Positions 25,032 to 34,100 of a DNA stretch of 64,000 nt are shown piece after piece. Within the stretch, counting starts at the first letter, position 1. Every line of letters begins with the position of its first letter. This DNA is from Corynebacterium lujinxingii (GTDB lineage Bacteria; Actinomycetota; Actinomycetes; Mycobacteriales; Mycobacteriaceae), in NCBI RefSeq assembly GCF_014490555.1, contig NZ_CP061032.1, positions 2,046,001 to 2,110,000 of the forward strand, given 5' to 3'. The notes beneath the pieces were generated by a model that was given only the letters and a program-made list of their open reading frames with translations, was not told the DNA's origin and ran no database searches. Both the position numbers and the translations under genes were made by a program.

Positions 25032-27497
25032 TTAGAACGGCAGCTTGAGCTCACCACCGTTGTTGTACCACCAGCCGAAGAGCGCAGCCATGGCCCCAGC
25101 GATCGCAAGGACGATGCCCGCAATCGCGCCGTCGCTTACCGACGACCCCTTCTCCGCCGGCTTCTCCTGCACCGGACCGCGTGTCTCAGTCACCGGAGCC
25201 GGAGCGGGCTTCGGGCGCGGAGTCACCTTCGTCGCCGCGGCCGAGTTCTGCGAAGCCGATGCGTTCGGCGCCGCTACCGGACGCAACCGCTCCTCCACGT
25301 GGTTCTTCCGGTCCTGATCGGCATTCGCCGCGGGTAGTTCTGCGAGTACCTTCTTCGCCTCTGCCTGGGTGTAGTCGGCCACCGGAATCTCGTAGGTCTC
25401 AGCGAAGACGCGTTCGTTCGATTGGTTGGTTACGACCAGCTCAATCGGGGTGTTCGGCCCGGTGACACCATCCAGGTTCTGCAGCGGAAGCGCGAGGTCC
25501 CTAATGTGGTTCTTCTTGTCCGGCATTCCGGGCAGGGGGATTTCGCGGCTCACTTCCTGACCATTGCCCCAGTGCGCAGTCACTGTGAACGTGTGCGCGT
25601 CGAACCCCTTGTTCTGCACGCGAACATTAATTTCGTTGTCGTCGCGGCCGACAACGATGGAGTTGCCGGCTTCGTCGTTAAGCGTGAGCCCTGCCTCCTT
25701 GTTGTGGGACTCAGAGGCAGCAAGCGCCAGCTCATACACCGACATATCCTCCCGGACAACACGCTCCTCCGCGTCCGGCAACCCTACGATGCCCTCGGCT
25801 CTGCCGATGTAGTTGGAGCGAAATACGAGGTTGTCCCAGTCTGCGGGGATGTTGGACTTGCCTACGAAGCAATTCTCATTTTTCTTGACCCACTCCGGGC
25901 AGCGTTCATATAAGAAGCGGTTCGAAGTGCGCTCGTACTTACCTGCAGTTGTGGGTTGTTCCGACAGGTTGAGCTTGGAGAACTGGTACAGGTAGTTCAT
26001 CGCCGACCTATATTCGGGGATGCGGTTACGCTCCTGCATTCCCTCCGGGTAAGTCTCCATCAACTGTTTATATGCCTGTCGTTCCGGGGTCTCCGCACCA
26101 TCGTGACTGAGCCCAAGCACGTGACCAAACTCGTGGAGAATCGTGCCGTTGAGCTCGGCGTTGTCTAAGCCTGCACCCTTAGCGGCGAAGAAGCTCTCAC
26201 CTTTCAGCCCGATTCCCGAGGAGTCTATGAAACGCGGATGAGCCGAGATCCGGTCACCAAGTACACCGACGTTCCACACCGCGCCACGCTCGCCCAGGAG
26301 GTCCTCGCGCCACTGCTGCAACTGGCCGGCGTACTCGTTGGGGTCGTTCGAAAATGCGAACTTGCTGTACGGCAAAACATCCTCGTTGGGCCCGCCGTGG
26401 CGATCCTCCAAATCGATCCGAGACGCGTACAACGCGCCCGCATCAATGTGGAGATTGATCCCGTGCTGATCGAAGAGTTCTTCCAAATCCTTCAGCATGT
26501 CAGAATTCGGGCGGTAGAACTCCTTGTTCGCACCGTCACATTCTTCGAACTTCAGAGCCCCTGATGCTGAGGCTTCGAACCGCTCCCGGCTAGTGCACCC
26601 GCGGGCCTCAAACTCCGATGGCATCCAGTTCAGCTGCAAGAAAACATCCGGCCGCTGCGGATCAGCACCCCACCGCGGCAAATCCATCACCGTGCCGTCA
26701 GTGAGTGTGAAACCCTCTTCTTCCCAAATGTCAGGAAGCCCGTCGCCATCGCTATCAGCGGCATCCTGCGGGGTGGTCACGTCGAAACGGACACTGGTCT
26801 CCAGCCGGCCAGTGCTATCGAGGCTTTCCCGCCAACTACCGTTCTGCACGCCCGCGAACTCACCTACGACCCCATTGCGGTCAGAGGAGAGGGTCTCCCC
26901 TATCGACTGCGTGCTGCCAGCAACAGCGCTCGTCCGGGTGCCTTGACCGAAGGTGACATCGACTTCGTGACCGGGGTCCACCGGAGTGAGATGAAAAGAG
27001 TTTTTCTGCTGGTCGTAGGTGGCTGTATAACCAGTCACCAAATTATTGATCCACGAAGTTGAAGACACCTTCACCCATGTACCCGGGTTGCCTTCGACGA
27101 CCGTTTCCACTTCAGTGGAGGCCCCGTCGATAGTGAACGTGCGCGTGATGGTGGCATCGCCGCTCTTTGTCACGTGCGTGACTACATTTGCGCCGCCAAC
27201 CTGCTCCCGAGTCGTCGTGGTGTTCTTGTCCCAGTCAACCGGGCTGCCTCCCACCCAAACATCGGTAAGCGCGCTAATCGTCATTTTTCCCGGCACCGAG
27301 TATGGGTGGGCAAAGTGAAGGTCGGTCTGTCGACCTAAGCTCACCACAACACCATCGAAGGCACCGTTCGAAGCATCCTGGTCAACGCGGTATCCCGCAT
27401 CAATTTTCACAATGTCCGCGTCAGCCGGAGTGACAGTTTCAGCCGCCACCACGGCACCAACCATCAACGCCGCGAGCGCAGTCTTTTTCAACGTCAC
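25032..27497 (-). CDS. Secreted metzincin-type metalloprotease, module 2
   Basis: 821 residues from GTG 27497, AGGGATGG upstream. Same plan as the protease at 13714: signal peptide to about residue 27, beta-rich domain, DSDGDGLPDIWEEEG calcium loop, zinc site HEFGHVLGLSH (His455, Glu456, His459, His465), Met-turn SAMNY (Met500), Pro-rich stalk, C-terminal helix (GAIAGIVLAIAGAMAALFGWW) and a short tail. It begins 12 bases after the large surface gene, the same arrangement as module 1. Sequence similarity to module 1 is high around RWGADPxRPDxFLQLNWM and the zinc site and lower in the stalk. Confidence 0.82.
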   Translation of the reverse strand: MTLKKTALAALMVGAVVAAETVTPADADIVKIDAGYRVDQDASNGAFDGVVVSLGRQTDLHFAHPYSVPGKMTISALTDVWVGGSPVDWDKNTTTTREQVGGANVVTHVTKSGDATITRTFTIDGASTEVETVVEGNPGTWVKVSSTSWINNLVTGYTATYDQQKNSFHLTPVDPGHEVDVTFGQGTRTSAVAGSTQSIGETLSSDRNGVVGEFAGVQNGSWRESLDSTGRLETSVRFDVTTPQDAADSDGDGLPDIWEEEGFTLTDGTVMDLPRWGADPQRPDVFLQLNWMPSEFEARGCTSRERFEASASGALKFEECDGANKEFYRPNSDMLKDLEELFDQHGINLHIDAGALYASRIDLEDRHGGPNEDVLPYSKFAFSNDPNEYAGQLQQWREDLLGERGAVWNVGVLGDRISAHPRFIDSSGIGLKGESFFAAKGAGLDNAELNGTILHEFGHVLGLSHDGAETPERQAYKQLMETYPEGMQERNRIPEYRSAMNYLYQFSKLNLSEQPTTAGKYERTSNRFLYERCPEWVKKNENCFVGKSNIPADWDNLVFRSNYIGRAEGIVGLPDAEERVVREDMSVYELALAASESHNKEAGLTLNDEAGNSIVVGRDDNEINVRVQNKGFDAHTFTVTAHWGNGQEVSREIPLPGMPDKKNHIRDLALPLQNLDGVTGPNTPIELVVTNQSNERVFAETYEIPVADYTQAEAKKVLAELPAANADQDRKNHVEERLRPVAAPNASASQNSAAATKVTPRPKPAPAPVTETRGPVQEKPAEKGSSVSDGAIAGIVLAIAGAMAALFGWWYNNGGELKLPF

Positions 27498-27509
27498 AAT
27501 TCCATCCCT

Positions 27510-30407
27510 TTAAATGTTGATTCCGAATTCACGCAGCGCACCACGCACCGCATCTTGATTGATGTACAGCGCCCAGCCGACGCCACCGATCGCGGCCAGC
27601 AGGCCAAGAACAACTGCGAGGACAGTCGTGCCCTGCGCACTCGAACCGGAGGAGCCACAACTCGAGGTGCTCGACATGCTGGAACCGCTCGAGCCGCTCG
27701 ACGCGCCCTCGCACTGCGACGCATCCGACGCGCCAACGCCGACAACCTCCACCTGAGCCTGGATGCGTTTCAACGACCCATCCGCAAACCGTGCATCCAC
27801 CGGAATTTTCGTCGTACCCGGGGTTGCACCGGTGTCCGCATGCACGGTGATCGCACCGGTCGTCGGGTCGATGACCGTCCTCAGACCTGCAACTTCACCC
27901 GCTAGCGAGTAGGACGCACCCACAGGCTCGATCAACCGCGCTACGGCAGACGCGCCTTGTGTGACCCGGATCGGCCGGTACTCCGGTTTGAACGCATCCG
28001 CCTGAGACTCGGTTGCTTCCAAGGTGACACGCACTATCTTCTGGGAACCATCCGGGAACGTGACGCGCACCGGCACCACGACCCGATCCGTCGGCTTCAC
28101 GTTCTTGTTGGTGACGACGGTGATTTCGCCCGTGGTGTCGTCGATAAGCACCGTCCAGTCCTCATTGGAGAACTCGTCCAACGCAAAAGTGGTGCCGTCC
28201 GGCAGGTCCGCAATCGCCTTCACATCCAACGCGACGCCCACCGGGAGTTGCACCACAGCATCGCTCACCGGAGTAGTTGCTGCCATCGAGTTGCCCACCT
28301 GCGGGTCAACGAACGCCTTGATGGTTTCGTGCGAACCGTCCGAGTAGGACACCACAACCGCCACCTCGGCGCCGTTCTCACCCGAGGAGGGAGCAGTCGC
28401 CGTAATCAAGCCGGTTTCACGGTCAACGCGAATCCCCCATCCGTTCAGCGAGGAGTTGGCCCGGTCCAACGCGAAGGTTGTGCCCTCCGGCAGATGTGGA
28501 TCACCGACCTGCTCAACGAGAACCTGCTCACCCGGTGCAGCGGTGCGCCCGACCTCGTACTTCGGGTCATATGCGTCAGCCAGGTCGCCCTGAATCGCCT
28601 CGAACTCTGCCTCCGTCCGGTCGGTGGTGCCGTCTTCGTACGTCACCGTCACCGGAACGCTGAAGCGGTCCCCGGGCTTCGCACCTTGCGGCGCGGCGAA
28701 CACGACTCGCCCGTTGTCCTTTAGCGACGCGCGCTCGTCTGCAATCTCAAACTTTGCCACGCCCGCAGTGCGCAGCGGTTGCCGGTAAAACTCACGCCCG
28801 TTGATCAATCGCGTGAAGTTCGGAGTTACCGACGTTGCAGCCTCGCCCACTCGGACGTATGTCACCGGGTACACCGGCTCGAACTCGGTATTGCGGGGGC
28901 CTGCCGAGACAAACGGCGGGACCTCCGTCGGCTGACCATCCGTCACCACGACAACCTGCGGCTTCGGATCGTTGTGGTCCTCCGGGGTCTTCACAGATAC
29001 GACGTACTCGCCGTCCGGGAGCTCCGGAATCGTGAACTCACCGTTCTCGTCGGTCTCAACAGGCTCGCCAACCTGATTGCCCTCGCCGTCGGTGACAGTC
29101 ACCTTCGACGGAGTCCGGTTACCGGCCCCGTCCGTGCTCGGCAGCGGGTTGCCCTTGTCGTCAATGACCTTGCCTACGATCGAGCCGGTTGCTGGCGTCT
29201 TTTCCTCCGTGGTGGGCTTCGAGATCGGCCCCGGCAAAATCTCAATCTTGTCCGACACCGGCACCGGAACCGGGGTCACCGTCACATCAACCGACGGCGT
29301 GCCCTCCGGGCTGACAGTCACCGTGCCCGGGTAAGCAATCGAATACCCCGGTAGGTCCGAAACCTCAACCGTCTGCTCACCCGCCGGCACATTCTCAATC
29401 GTGTACTCACCATTGGCATCAACCGTCGCCGACTGACCACCAATAGTCACCGTGACAGACTTGCCCTCCGGTAAACCATCAATCTTGCCCGACACCGTCG
29501 ACGGGTTCGGCGACACATCCATCAGCTGCGTGTTCTGGTTCTTCTTCACCGTCACCGTCTGATTAGCAGTCGCGGTGTAGCCATCCTTCGGCGTGACCTC
29601 AACGGTGTAATCACTCGTCGGGACCTGATCCAGGTTCAGGTTGCCGCTTTCATCCATCGGCACCTCAAGACGCTCACCCGTCTCCGGATCAACCAACTCA
29701 ACCGTGCCGACAGCCTCCGGATCAACCGAACCAGACACCGAACCTGTATCACGCGTCGGTGCAACATTCTCCAGCTCGGTGTTGTTGTCCTTCTCCACCG
29801 TCACCGTGTGATCCGCAGGCGCGGTGTAGCCATCCGCCGGAGTAACAACAACCGTGTAGTCACCCGTGGGAACCACACCCAGATTCAGGTTGCCGTTGTC
29901 ATCAACAGACACCTCACGACGCTCACCGGTTGCGGTGTCAACCAACTCAACCCAGTCAACCGCACCCGGATCAACCCAACCAGACACCGATCCAGCATCA
30001 CGCGTCGGCGTAACATCCATCAGCTGCGTATTCTGATCCTTCTCCACCGTCACTGTCTGATAAGCAGGCGCGGTGTAACCATCTCGCGGCGTGACCTCAA
30101 CCGTGTAATCACCCGTCGGAACATCAGTCAGGTCCAGGTTGCCGGATTCATCCATCGGCACCTCACGACGCTCCTGCGTCTCCGGGTCAACCAACTCAAC
30201 CCTGTCAACGGCATCCGGATCAACAGAACCCGACACCGAACCGGTTTCCGACGCAACTACCGAATTGTCCGATTCGGCGGCCAGAGTGAATCGGTGCGTC
30301 ACTGTGGGTTGTACAAGTGGTGCGACCAGCGCGATGGACAAAGCCGCCGCAGCGACGCTTACGCCCTTCCGTTTGCGGTGCTCGTTTCTGTCACTGCTTG
30401 TGGCCAT
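27510..30407 (-). CDS. Very large repeat surface protein, module 2
   Basis: 965 residues from ATG 30407 (AAGGAAG ahead of it; the in-frame ATG at 30467 lacks one). Signal peptide to about residue 45. Three tandem ~83-residue repeats follow, each with GSVSGxVDPxAV, ELVDxxTxER, VPTxDYTVxVTP and DGYTA, a CNA-B / SdrD-B type prealbumin fold. Two more diverged Ig-type domains come next, then about five YPDG-type domains (YEDGT, YSDGS, FPDGS), a Ser/Gly run with two cysteines, one membrane helix (TTVLAVVLGLLAAIGGVGWAL) and a ~18-residue tail. There is no LPxTG. The C-terminal half matches module 1; the N-terminal half does not. Confidence 0.8.
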   Translation of the reverse strand: MATSSDRNEHRKRKGVSVAAAALSIALVAPLVQPTVTHRFTLAAESDNSVVASETGSVSGSVDPDAVDRVELVDPETQERREVPMDESGNLDLTDVPTGDYTVEVTPRDGYTAPAYQTVTVEKDQNTQLMDVTPTRDAGSVSGWVDPGAVDWVELVDTATGERREVSVDDNGNLNLGVVPTGDYTVVVTPADGYTAPADHTVTVEKDNNTELENVAPTRDTGSVSGSVDPEAVGTVELVDPETGERLEVPMDESGNLNLDQVPTSDYTVEVTPKDGYTATANQTVTVKKNQNTQLMDVSPNPSTVSGKIDGLPEGKSVTVTIGGQSATVDANGEYTIENVPAGEQTVEVSDLPGYSIAYPGTVTVSPEGTPSVDVTVTPVPVPVSDKIEILPGPISKPTTEEKTPATGSIVGKVIDDKGNPLPSTDGAGNRTPSKVTVTDGEGNQVGEPVETDENGEFTIPELPDGEYVVSVKTPEDHNDPKPQVVVVTDGQPTEVPPFVSAGPRNTEFEPVYPVTYVRVGEAATSVTPNFTRLINGREFYRQPLRTAGVAKFEIADERASLKDNGRVVFAAPQGAKPGDRFSVPVTVTYEDGTTDRTEAEFEAIQGDLADAYDPKYEVGRTAAPGEQVLVEQVGDPHLPEGTTFALDRANSSLNGWGIRVDRETGLITATAPSSGENGAEVAVVVSYSDGSHETIKAFVDPQVGNSMAATTPVSDAVVQLPVGVALDVKAIADLPDGTTFALDEFSNEDWTVLIDDTTGEITVVTNKNVKPTDRVVVPVRVTFPDGSQKIVRVTLEATESQADAFKPEYRPIRVTQGASAVARLIEPVGASYSLAGEVAGLRTVIDPTTGAITVHADTGATPGTTKIPVDARFADGSLKRIQAQVEVVGVGASDASQCEGASSGSSGSSMSSTSSCGSSGSSAQGTTVLAVVLGLLAAIGGVGWALYINQDAVRGALREFGINI
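28137..28149 (-). repeat. Dispersed 13-mer, copy 4
   Basis: Exact reverse-complement copy in surface protein 2, read Val-Leu-Ile-Asp-Asp on its coding strand. Confidence 0.85.
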
Positions 30408-30529
30408 GTGGCTTCCTTGGGATGTTTGGGGAATTTGCCGAGCACACCGCGAATCAAGATTATTCACTGCTGTGACTTGGCTGAATGTTCGCGGACAAGC
30501 GTAGTTGGAGTCGCACCGTCATTCACCTA

Positions 30530-30708
30530 AAAATTCACACAATCCAAAACAGCGGCCCCGGTAACCATTTGATTACCGGGGCCGCTGGTGTCGATCTCCG
30601 GGAGCGCGTCCTTGACGGCCTGCTTCGCCTCGTCGGAGGTGGGAGCAGTTGCCTTGACGACGCCATCATGGCCAGCCTCGAACTCCCAATCCGTGTCCGC
30701 CTGGTGAG
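30530..30708 (-). pseudogene. Possible gene remnant downstream of purA
   Basis: One minus-strand frame just past the purA stop reads QADTDWEFEAGHDGVV then KATAPTSDEAKQAVKDALPEID, which looks like a real acidic helical protein. The frame has no start codon before it enters purA and runs on through the purA terminator hairpin, so it cannot be an intact gene as drawn. Either a decayed 3' fragment or a chance reading; no family recognised. The rest of the 30408-30708 gap holds the terminator and the promoter of the surface operon. Confidence 0.3.
30550..30587 (-). terminator. Terminator after purA
   Basis: Perfect 15-base arms (30550-30564 and 30573-30587, CAGCGGCCCCGGTAA), 8-base loop, followed on the minus strand by GTTTTGGATTG. 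Confidence 0.85.
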
Positions 30709-31998
30709 CTACCGCTCCATCACGTCGTTGCGCACGATCGTCTGGTCGCGGCCGGGGCCAACACCGATGTATGAGATCGGCGCGCCGGACAGCTCCTCGA
30801 GGCGCAACACGTAGTCGCGGGCCTTCTCCGGTAGCTCCTCGAACGTGCGACATTCGGTGATGTCCTCGTCCCACGCCGGCATCGTCTCGTAGATGGGCGT
30901 TGCGTGGTGGAAGTCGGTTTGGGTGAGCGGCATTTCGTCGAAACGCTTGCCGTCCACGTCGTAGGCCACGCAGATCGGGATTTCGCCGATGCCGGTGAGC
31001 ACGTCGAGTTTGGTCAGGAACAGGTCCGTGAAGCCGTTGACGCGGGAGGCATAGCGGGCGATCACACTGTCGTACCAGCCGGTGCGGCGCTTGCGGCCGG
31101 TGTTCACACCGACCTCTCCGCCGGTGACCTGGAGGAACTCGCCCCACTTGTCGAACAGCTCCGTCGGGAATGGGCCCGCGCCCACGCGGGTGGTGTACGC
31201 CTTGATGATGCCCAGCGACGCAGTAATCCGCGTCGGACCGATGCCCGCGCCCACGCAGGCGCCACCGGCGGTGGGGTTCGACGAGGTCACGAACGGGTAG
31301 GTGCCGTGGTCGACATCCAACATCGTGGCCTGGCCGCCCTCCATGAGGACGTGCTTGCCGGCATCGAGGGCGTCGTTAAGCACGCGCTCCGCGTCGATCA
31401 CCATCGGCGCGAGACGCTCGCCGTAACGGCCGAAGTAGTCCATGGTCTCTTCGACGGAGATGGCGCGCCGGTTGTACATCTTCACCAGCATCTGGTTTTT
31501 CACGTCGAGGGCGGACTCGATCTTCTGGCGCAGGATGGATTCGTCGAAAACGTCCTGCACGCGCAGGCCCACGCGCGCGACCTTGTCGGCGTAGGTCGGG
31601 CCGATGCCGCGGCCGGTCGTGCCGATCGCACGCTTGCCCAGGAAGCGCTCCTGCACGCGGTCCAGCTGTTGGTGGTAGGGCGCGACCAAGTGCGCGTTGG
31701 CGGACACTCGCAGGCGAGAAGCGTTGGCACCGCGGGCTTCGAGGCCGTCGATTTCGTCGAAAAGCGCCTCGAGGTTGATCACCACACCGTTGCCCAGGAT
31801 CGGGGTGGCGTTTTCGGATAGGACTCCGGCGGGCAGCAGCTTCAGCTCGTACTTCTCCCCACCGACGACCACGGTGTGCCCGGCATTGTTGCCGCCGTTG
31901 GGTTTGACCACGTAGTCGACTTTGCCGCCGAGGATGTCGGTTGCTTTGCCTTTGCCTTCGTCGCCCCACTGGGCGCCGACGATAATGATGGCGGACAT
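30709..31998 (-). CDS. purA: Adenylosuccinate synthetase
   Basis: 429 residues from ATG 31998, with AAGGAG 6-7 bases upstream; a GTG immediately before it is in frame but less well placed. Joins IMP and aspartate using GTP, the first committed step to AMP. The N-terminal P-loop GAQWGDEGKGK with the catalytic Asp, NGGNNAGHTVV, GTTGRGIGPTYADK and the C-terminal VGVGPGRDQTI are all present. Divergent from the Rv0358-like gene, as purA is in M. tuberculosis. Confidence 0.97.
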   Translation of the reverse strand: MSAIIIVGAQWGDEGKGKATDILGGKVDYVVKPNGGNNAGHTVVVGGEKYELKLLPAGVLSENATPILGNGVVINLEALFDEIDGLEARGANASRLRVSANAHLVAPYHQQLDRVQERFLGKRAIGTTGRGIGPTYADKVARVGLRVQDVFDESILRQKIESALDVKNQMLVKMYNRRAISVEETMDYFGRYGERLAPMVIDAERVLNDALDAGKHVLMEGGQATMLDVDHGTYPFVTSSNPTAGGACVGAGIGPTRITASLGIIKAYTTRVGAGPFPTELFDKWGEFLQVTGGEVGVNTGRKRRTGWYDSVIARYASRVNGFTDLFLTKLDVLTGIGEIPICVAYDVDGKRFDEMPLTQTDFHHATPIYETMPAWDEDITECRTFEELPEKARDYVLRLEELSGAPISYIGVGPGRDQTIVRNDVMER

Positions 31999-32050
31999 CA
32001 CGCACTCCTTATATATGGCGTTTCAACGCGCATATTGTAGCGTGAGCGCC

Positions 32051-32848
32051 ATGCGGCTCATCCACTGCGCATGCGGCGCCTCGCTTATCGACGACTCCCT
32101 CACCGCCGAGCAGTTCACCCTCCCCGAGCTGCCCACACAGAAGGACCTGAAATTCCTCGATCGGATCGCCCGCGAGGTGTTGCCAGAGGATCCAACACCG
32201 TCACTTGACGAAATCCAGCGCAACCCCGCAGTCGCCCACCTCGGCGCGCCGAACTTCGCTCCGCAGCGCCCGTCCGAGCCGCTCCGCATTATCGTTTCCG
32301 GCTCCGACCGCGCGTTGGGCCTGGTACTTACCCGCCTGATGCGAGCCGACACGATGTGGGCCGAGGTCGCCTACTTGCCGGTGGATCCCCAATCCCCCGC
32401 CGCGGTGTTGTGGGGCGCGGGCTCGGTCGACCTTGCCGTATCCGGCCCGGTGCGCCCGATCCCGTGCATCCGCACCGACTTCGGCGAGGTGGCTGCCGGT
32501 TCCGCCGAACTGTTCACCGGCGACGGCGGGGGACGCTACATCGGCGAGGTCGTGGTCGATTCCGACGTACTCGTCTCCCCCGAGAAGGAATACGGCGCGC
32601 GCCTGGTCCCCACGGTGGATGCGCCGGGGATTGCGGCGGTGCCGTACGTGACGCCGGTCGTCGATAAGCGACGCATCTTCCGCCGCACACCGCGGCTCGA
32701 CGGCACACGCGCGCTGACCGGCCGCGCCCTGCAGTCGGGCGGCAACGAGATCGCGGTGCGTATCGACGACCACCTGCGCCCCCGCCCCGTCAACCGCGTC
32801 ACCTTTTACCGCCATTTGCGCGACATTCAGGCCGTCCGGGGCTCTTAG
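32051..32848 (+). CDS. Conserved actinobacterial protein (Rv0358-like)
   Basis: 265 residues. RIIVSGSDRALGLVLTRLMRADTMWAEVAYLP in the middle and PRPVNRVTFYRHLRDIQAVRG at the end are typical of a conserved family that sits divergently from purA in mycobacteria; the Rossmann-like SGSDRALG segment hints at nucleotide binding, but no activity is known to me. Two cysteines lie at the very start (HCACGAS). ATG 32051 is used; GTG 32042 is in frame and lies a few bases after TATTGT (32033-32038), so a leaderless start there is possible. Contains copies 5 and 6 of the 13-mer, in opposite orientations. Confidence 0.65.
   Translation: MRLIHCACGASLIDDSLTAEQFTLPELPTQKDLKFLDRIAREVLPEDPTPSLDEIQRNPAVAHLGAPNFAPQRPSEPLRIIVSGSDRALGLVLTRLMRADTMWAEVAYLPVDPQSPAAVLWGAGSVDLAVSGPVRPIPCIRTDFGEVAAGSAELFTGDGGGRYIGEVVVDSDVLVSPEKEYGARLVPTVDAPGIAAVPYVTPVVDKRRIFRRTPRLDGTRALTGRALQSGGNEIAVRIDDHLRPRPVNRVTFYRHLRDIQAVRGS
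32083..32095 (+). repeat. Dispersed 13-mer GCTTATCGACGAC, copy 5
   Basis: Exact copy near the start of the Rv0358-like gene, read Ser-Leu-Ile-Asp-Asp. Confidence 0.85.
32657..32669 (-). repeat. Dispersed 13-mer, copy 6
   Basis: Exact reverse-complement copy 562 bases downstream in the same gene, here read Val-Val-Asp-Lys, a different frame and peptide from copy 5. Confidence 0.9.
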
Positions 32849-33180
32849 AATCGTTGTGTGATTTATCTCACATCAGGGTTTTCTATGCCCCTTCGGTACG
32901 TGACCGTTACCTTGACGAAACCTCGCGTTCGTATTCGCAACTCCCCCTTTGGATGACGTGACTTACGTTACGGCACGTCATAGGCCTAATCGAGGGGCTA
33001 CCTGAAGCTGGCGGGTTTGTCCCTCGAACATACGTTCAGCCTCTTATATTTGGACGTGCGTTCAAGCGGGACGGGGTGGCCGTGGTTACATTCGGATTTG
33101 TTCCCGCAACGACCGAGCGAAACGCTCAACCTAATGCGGAACCGAACAAAACTTACTTGCCCGAATCTTTAAGGAGAATC
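32849..33180 (+). other. 332-base intergenic promoter region
   Basis: No gene seen. It contains an imperfect dyad TGACGTG (32954-32960) / CACGTCA (32974-32980) of unknown use, a LexA-like box at 33024-33039, a TATATT candidate -10 element at 33045-33050, and the ribosome site AAGGAG at 33171-33176. The leader of the following gene would be about 120 bases long, unusual in a window where many genes look leaderless. An open frame starting at 33076 is only an upstream extension without a ribosome site. Confidence 0.6.
33024..33039 (+). promoter_or_regulatory. LexA (SOS) box-like operator
   Basis: TCGAACATACGTTCAG matches the actinobacterial SOS box TCGAACRNNNGTTCGA at all positions but the last two. 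It ends 5 bases before TATATT, where a bound repressor would block polymerase. Confidence 0.5.
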
Positions 33181-34023
33181 ATGGCTGACTTCAACCGCAT
33201 CGAGGACCTCGCAAACGCGACCGCTTACGACTCCAACGGCGACAAGGTCGGCGGCGTCAAGGACGTTTACGTCAACGACACCACCGGCCAGCCGGACTTC
33301 GTTTCCGTAAACCACGGCCTCTTCGGTGGTGGCGACTCCATCGTCCCGCTGCGCGGCCACACCCTGCGCGACGGCGAGCTGCACCTCGCATTCCCGAAGG
33401 ACCGCATCGAGGACGCTCCGGATCTGGACGAGAACGGCCACCTCACCACCGAGGACCAGGAGGCGTTCTACCGCCACTACGGCCTGGAGAACACCCAGGA
33501 CGTGACCACCTACGAGACCGACCAGAACGCTGGCTACGCTGCTGGCGCTGGTGCCGCTGCAGGTGCTGGCTACGCCGCTGGTGAGCGCGAGGTCGAGACC
33601 GACCGCGCTGAGATTGCAGACCGCGACCGTCAGGTTGACAACGAGGGCGAGATCATCCGTTCCGAGGAGCAGCTCAACGTCTCCAAGGACCGCGTTGAGT
33701 CCGGCCAGGTTCGCCTGCGCAAGTACGTCGTGAACGAGACCGAGACCGTCGACGTCCCGGTTGAGCGCGAAGAGGTCCGCGTTGTCCGCGAGCCGATCAC
33801 CGACGCTGACCGCGCTAACTACGACGGCAACATCGGCGAGCAGGAAGCATCCGTCACCCTGCACGAGGACCGCGTCAACGTCTCCAAGGACTCCGTCCCG
33901 GTGGAGAAGGTTTCCCTGGAGAAGGACACCGTCCAGGACTCCGAGCGTGTTTCCGAGGAGGTCCGCAAGGAGCGCTTCGAGACCGACGGTGTTGTCGAGG
34001 GCGATGTCCGCGACAACAAGTAA
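33181..34023 (+). CDS. PRC-barrel and DUF2382 stress protein
   Basis: 280 residues, soluble. Residues ~1-110 are a PRC-barrel (RIEDLANATAYDSNGDKVGGVKDVY), ~120-150 an Ala/Gly linker, and ~165-275 a DUF2382 domain with two copies of the pattern E-E-x-L/x-V-x-K-x-x-V-E/P (SEEQLNVSKDRVESGQVRLRK and LHEDRVNVSKDSVPVEKVSLE). Proteins of this kind are abundant in stressed actinobacteria and Deinococcus; a biochemical role is not known. Highly optimal codons and AAGGAG suggest strong expression. Confidence 0.85.
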   Translation: MADFNRIEDLANATAYDSNGDKVGGVKDVYVNDTTGQPDFVSVNHGLFGGGDSIVPLRGHTLRDGELHLAFPKDRIEDAPDLDENGHLTTEDQEAFYRHYGLENTQDVTTYETDQNAGYAAGAGAAAGAGYAAGEREVETDRAEIADRDRQVDNEGEIIRSEEQLNVSKDRVESGQVRLRKYVVNETETVDVPVEREEVRVVREPITDADRANYDGNIGEQEASVTLHEDRVNVSKDSVPVEKVSLEKDTVQDSERVSEEVRKERFETDGVVEGDVRDNK

Positions 34024-34046
34024 GCGCTAACGCTTCATAAGGCTTC

Positions 34047-34073
34047 AGGCCCCGGCTCCGGCCGGGGCCTTTT
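34047..34073 (+). terminator. Terminator after the PRC/DUF2382 gene
   Basis: Arms AGGCCCCGGC (34047-34056) and GCCGGGGCCT (34061-34070), loop TCCG, then TTTT. Confidence 0.9.
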
Positions 34074-34100
34074 GCTATGCCCGCAAGCGGTGCGCGGCAG

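Noticed and set aside
33076..33180. Upstream start for the PRC/DUF2382 protein
   Set aside because: The extension lies over the promoter region, whereas AAGGAG precedes ATG 33181 at ideal spacing.
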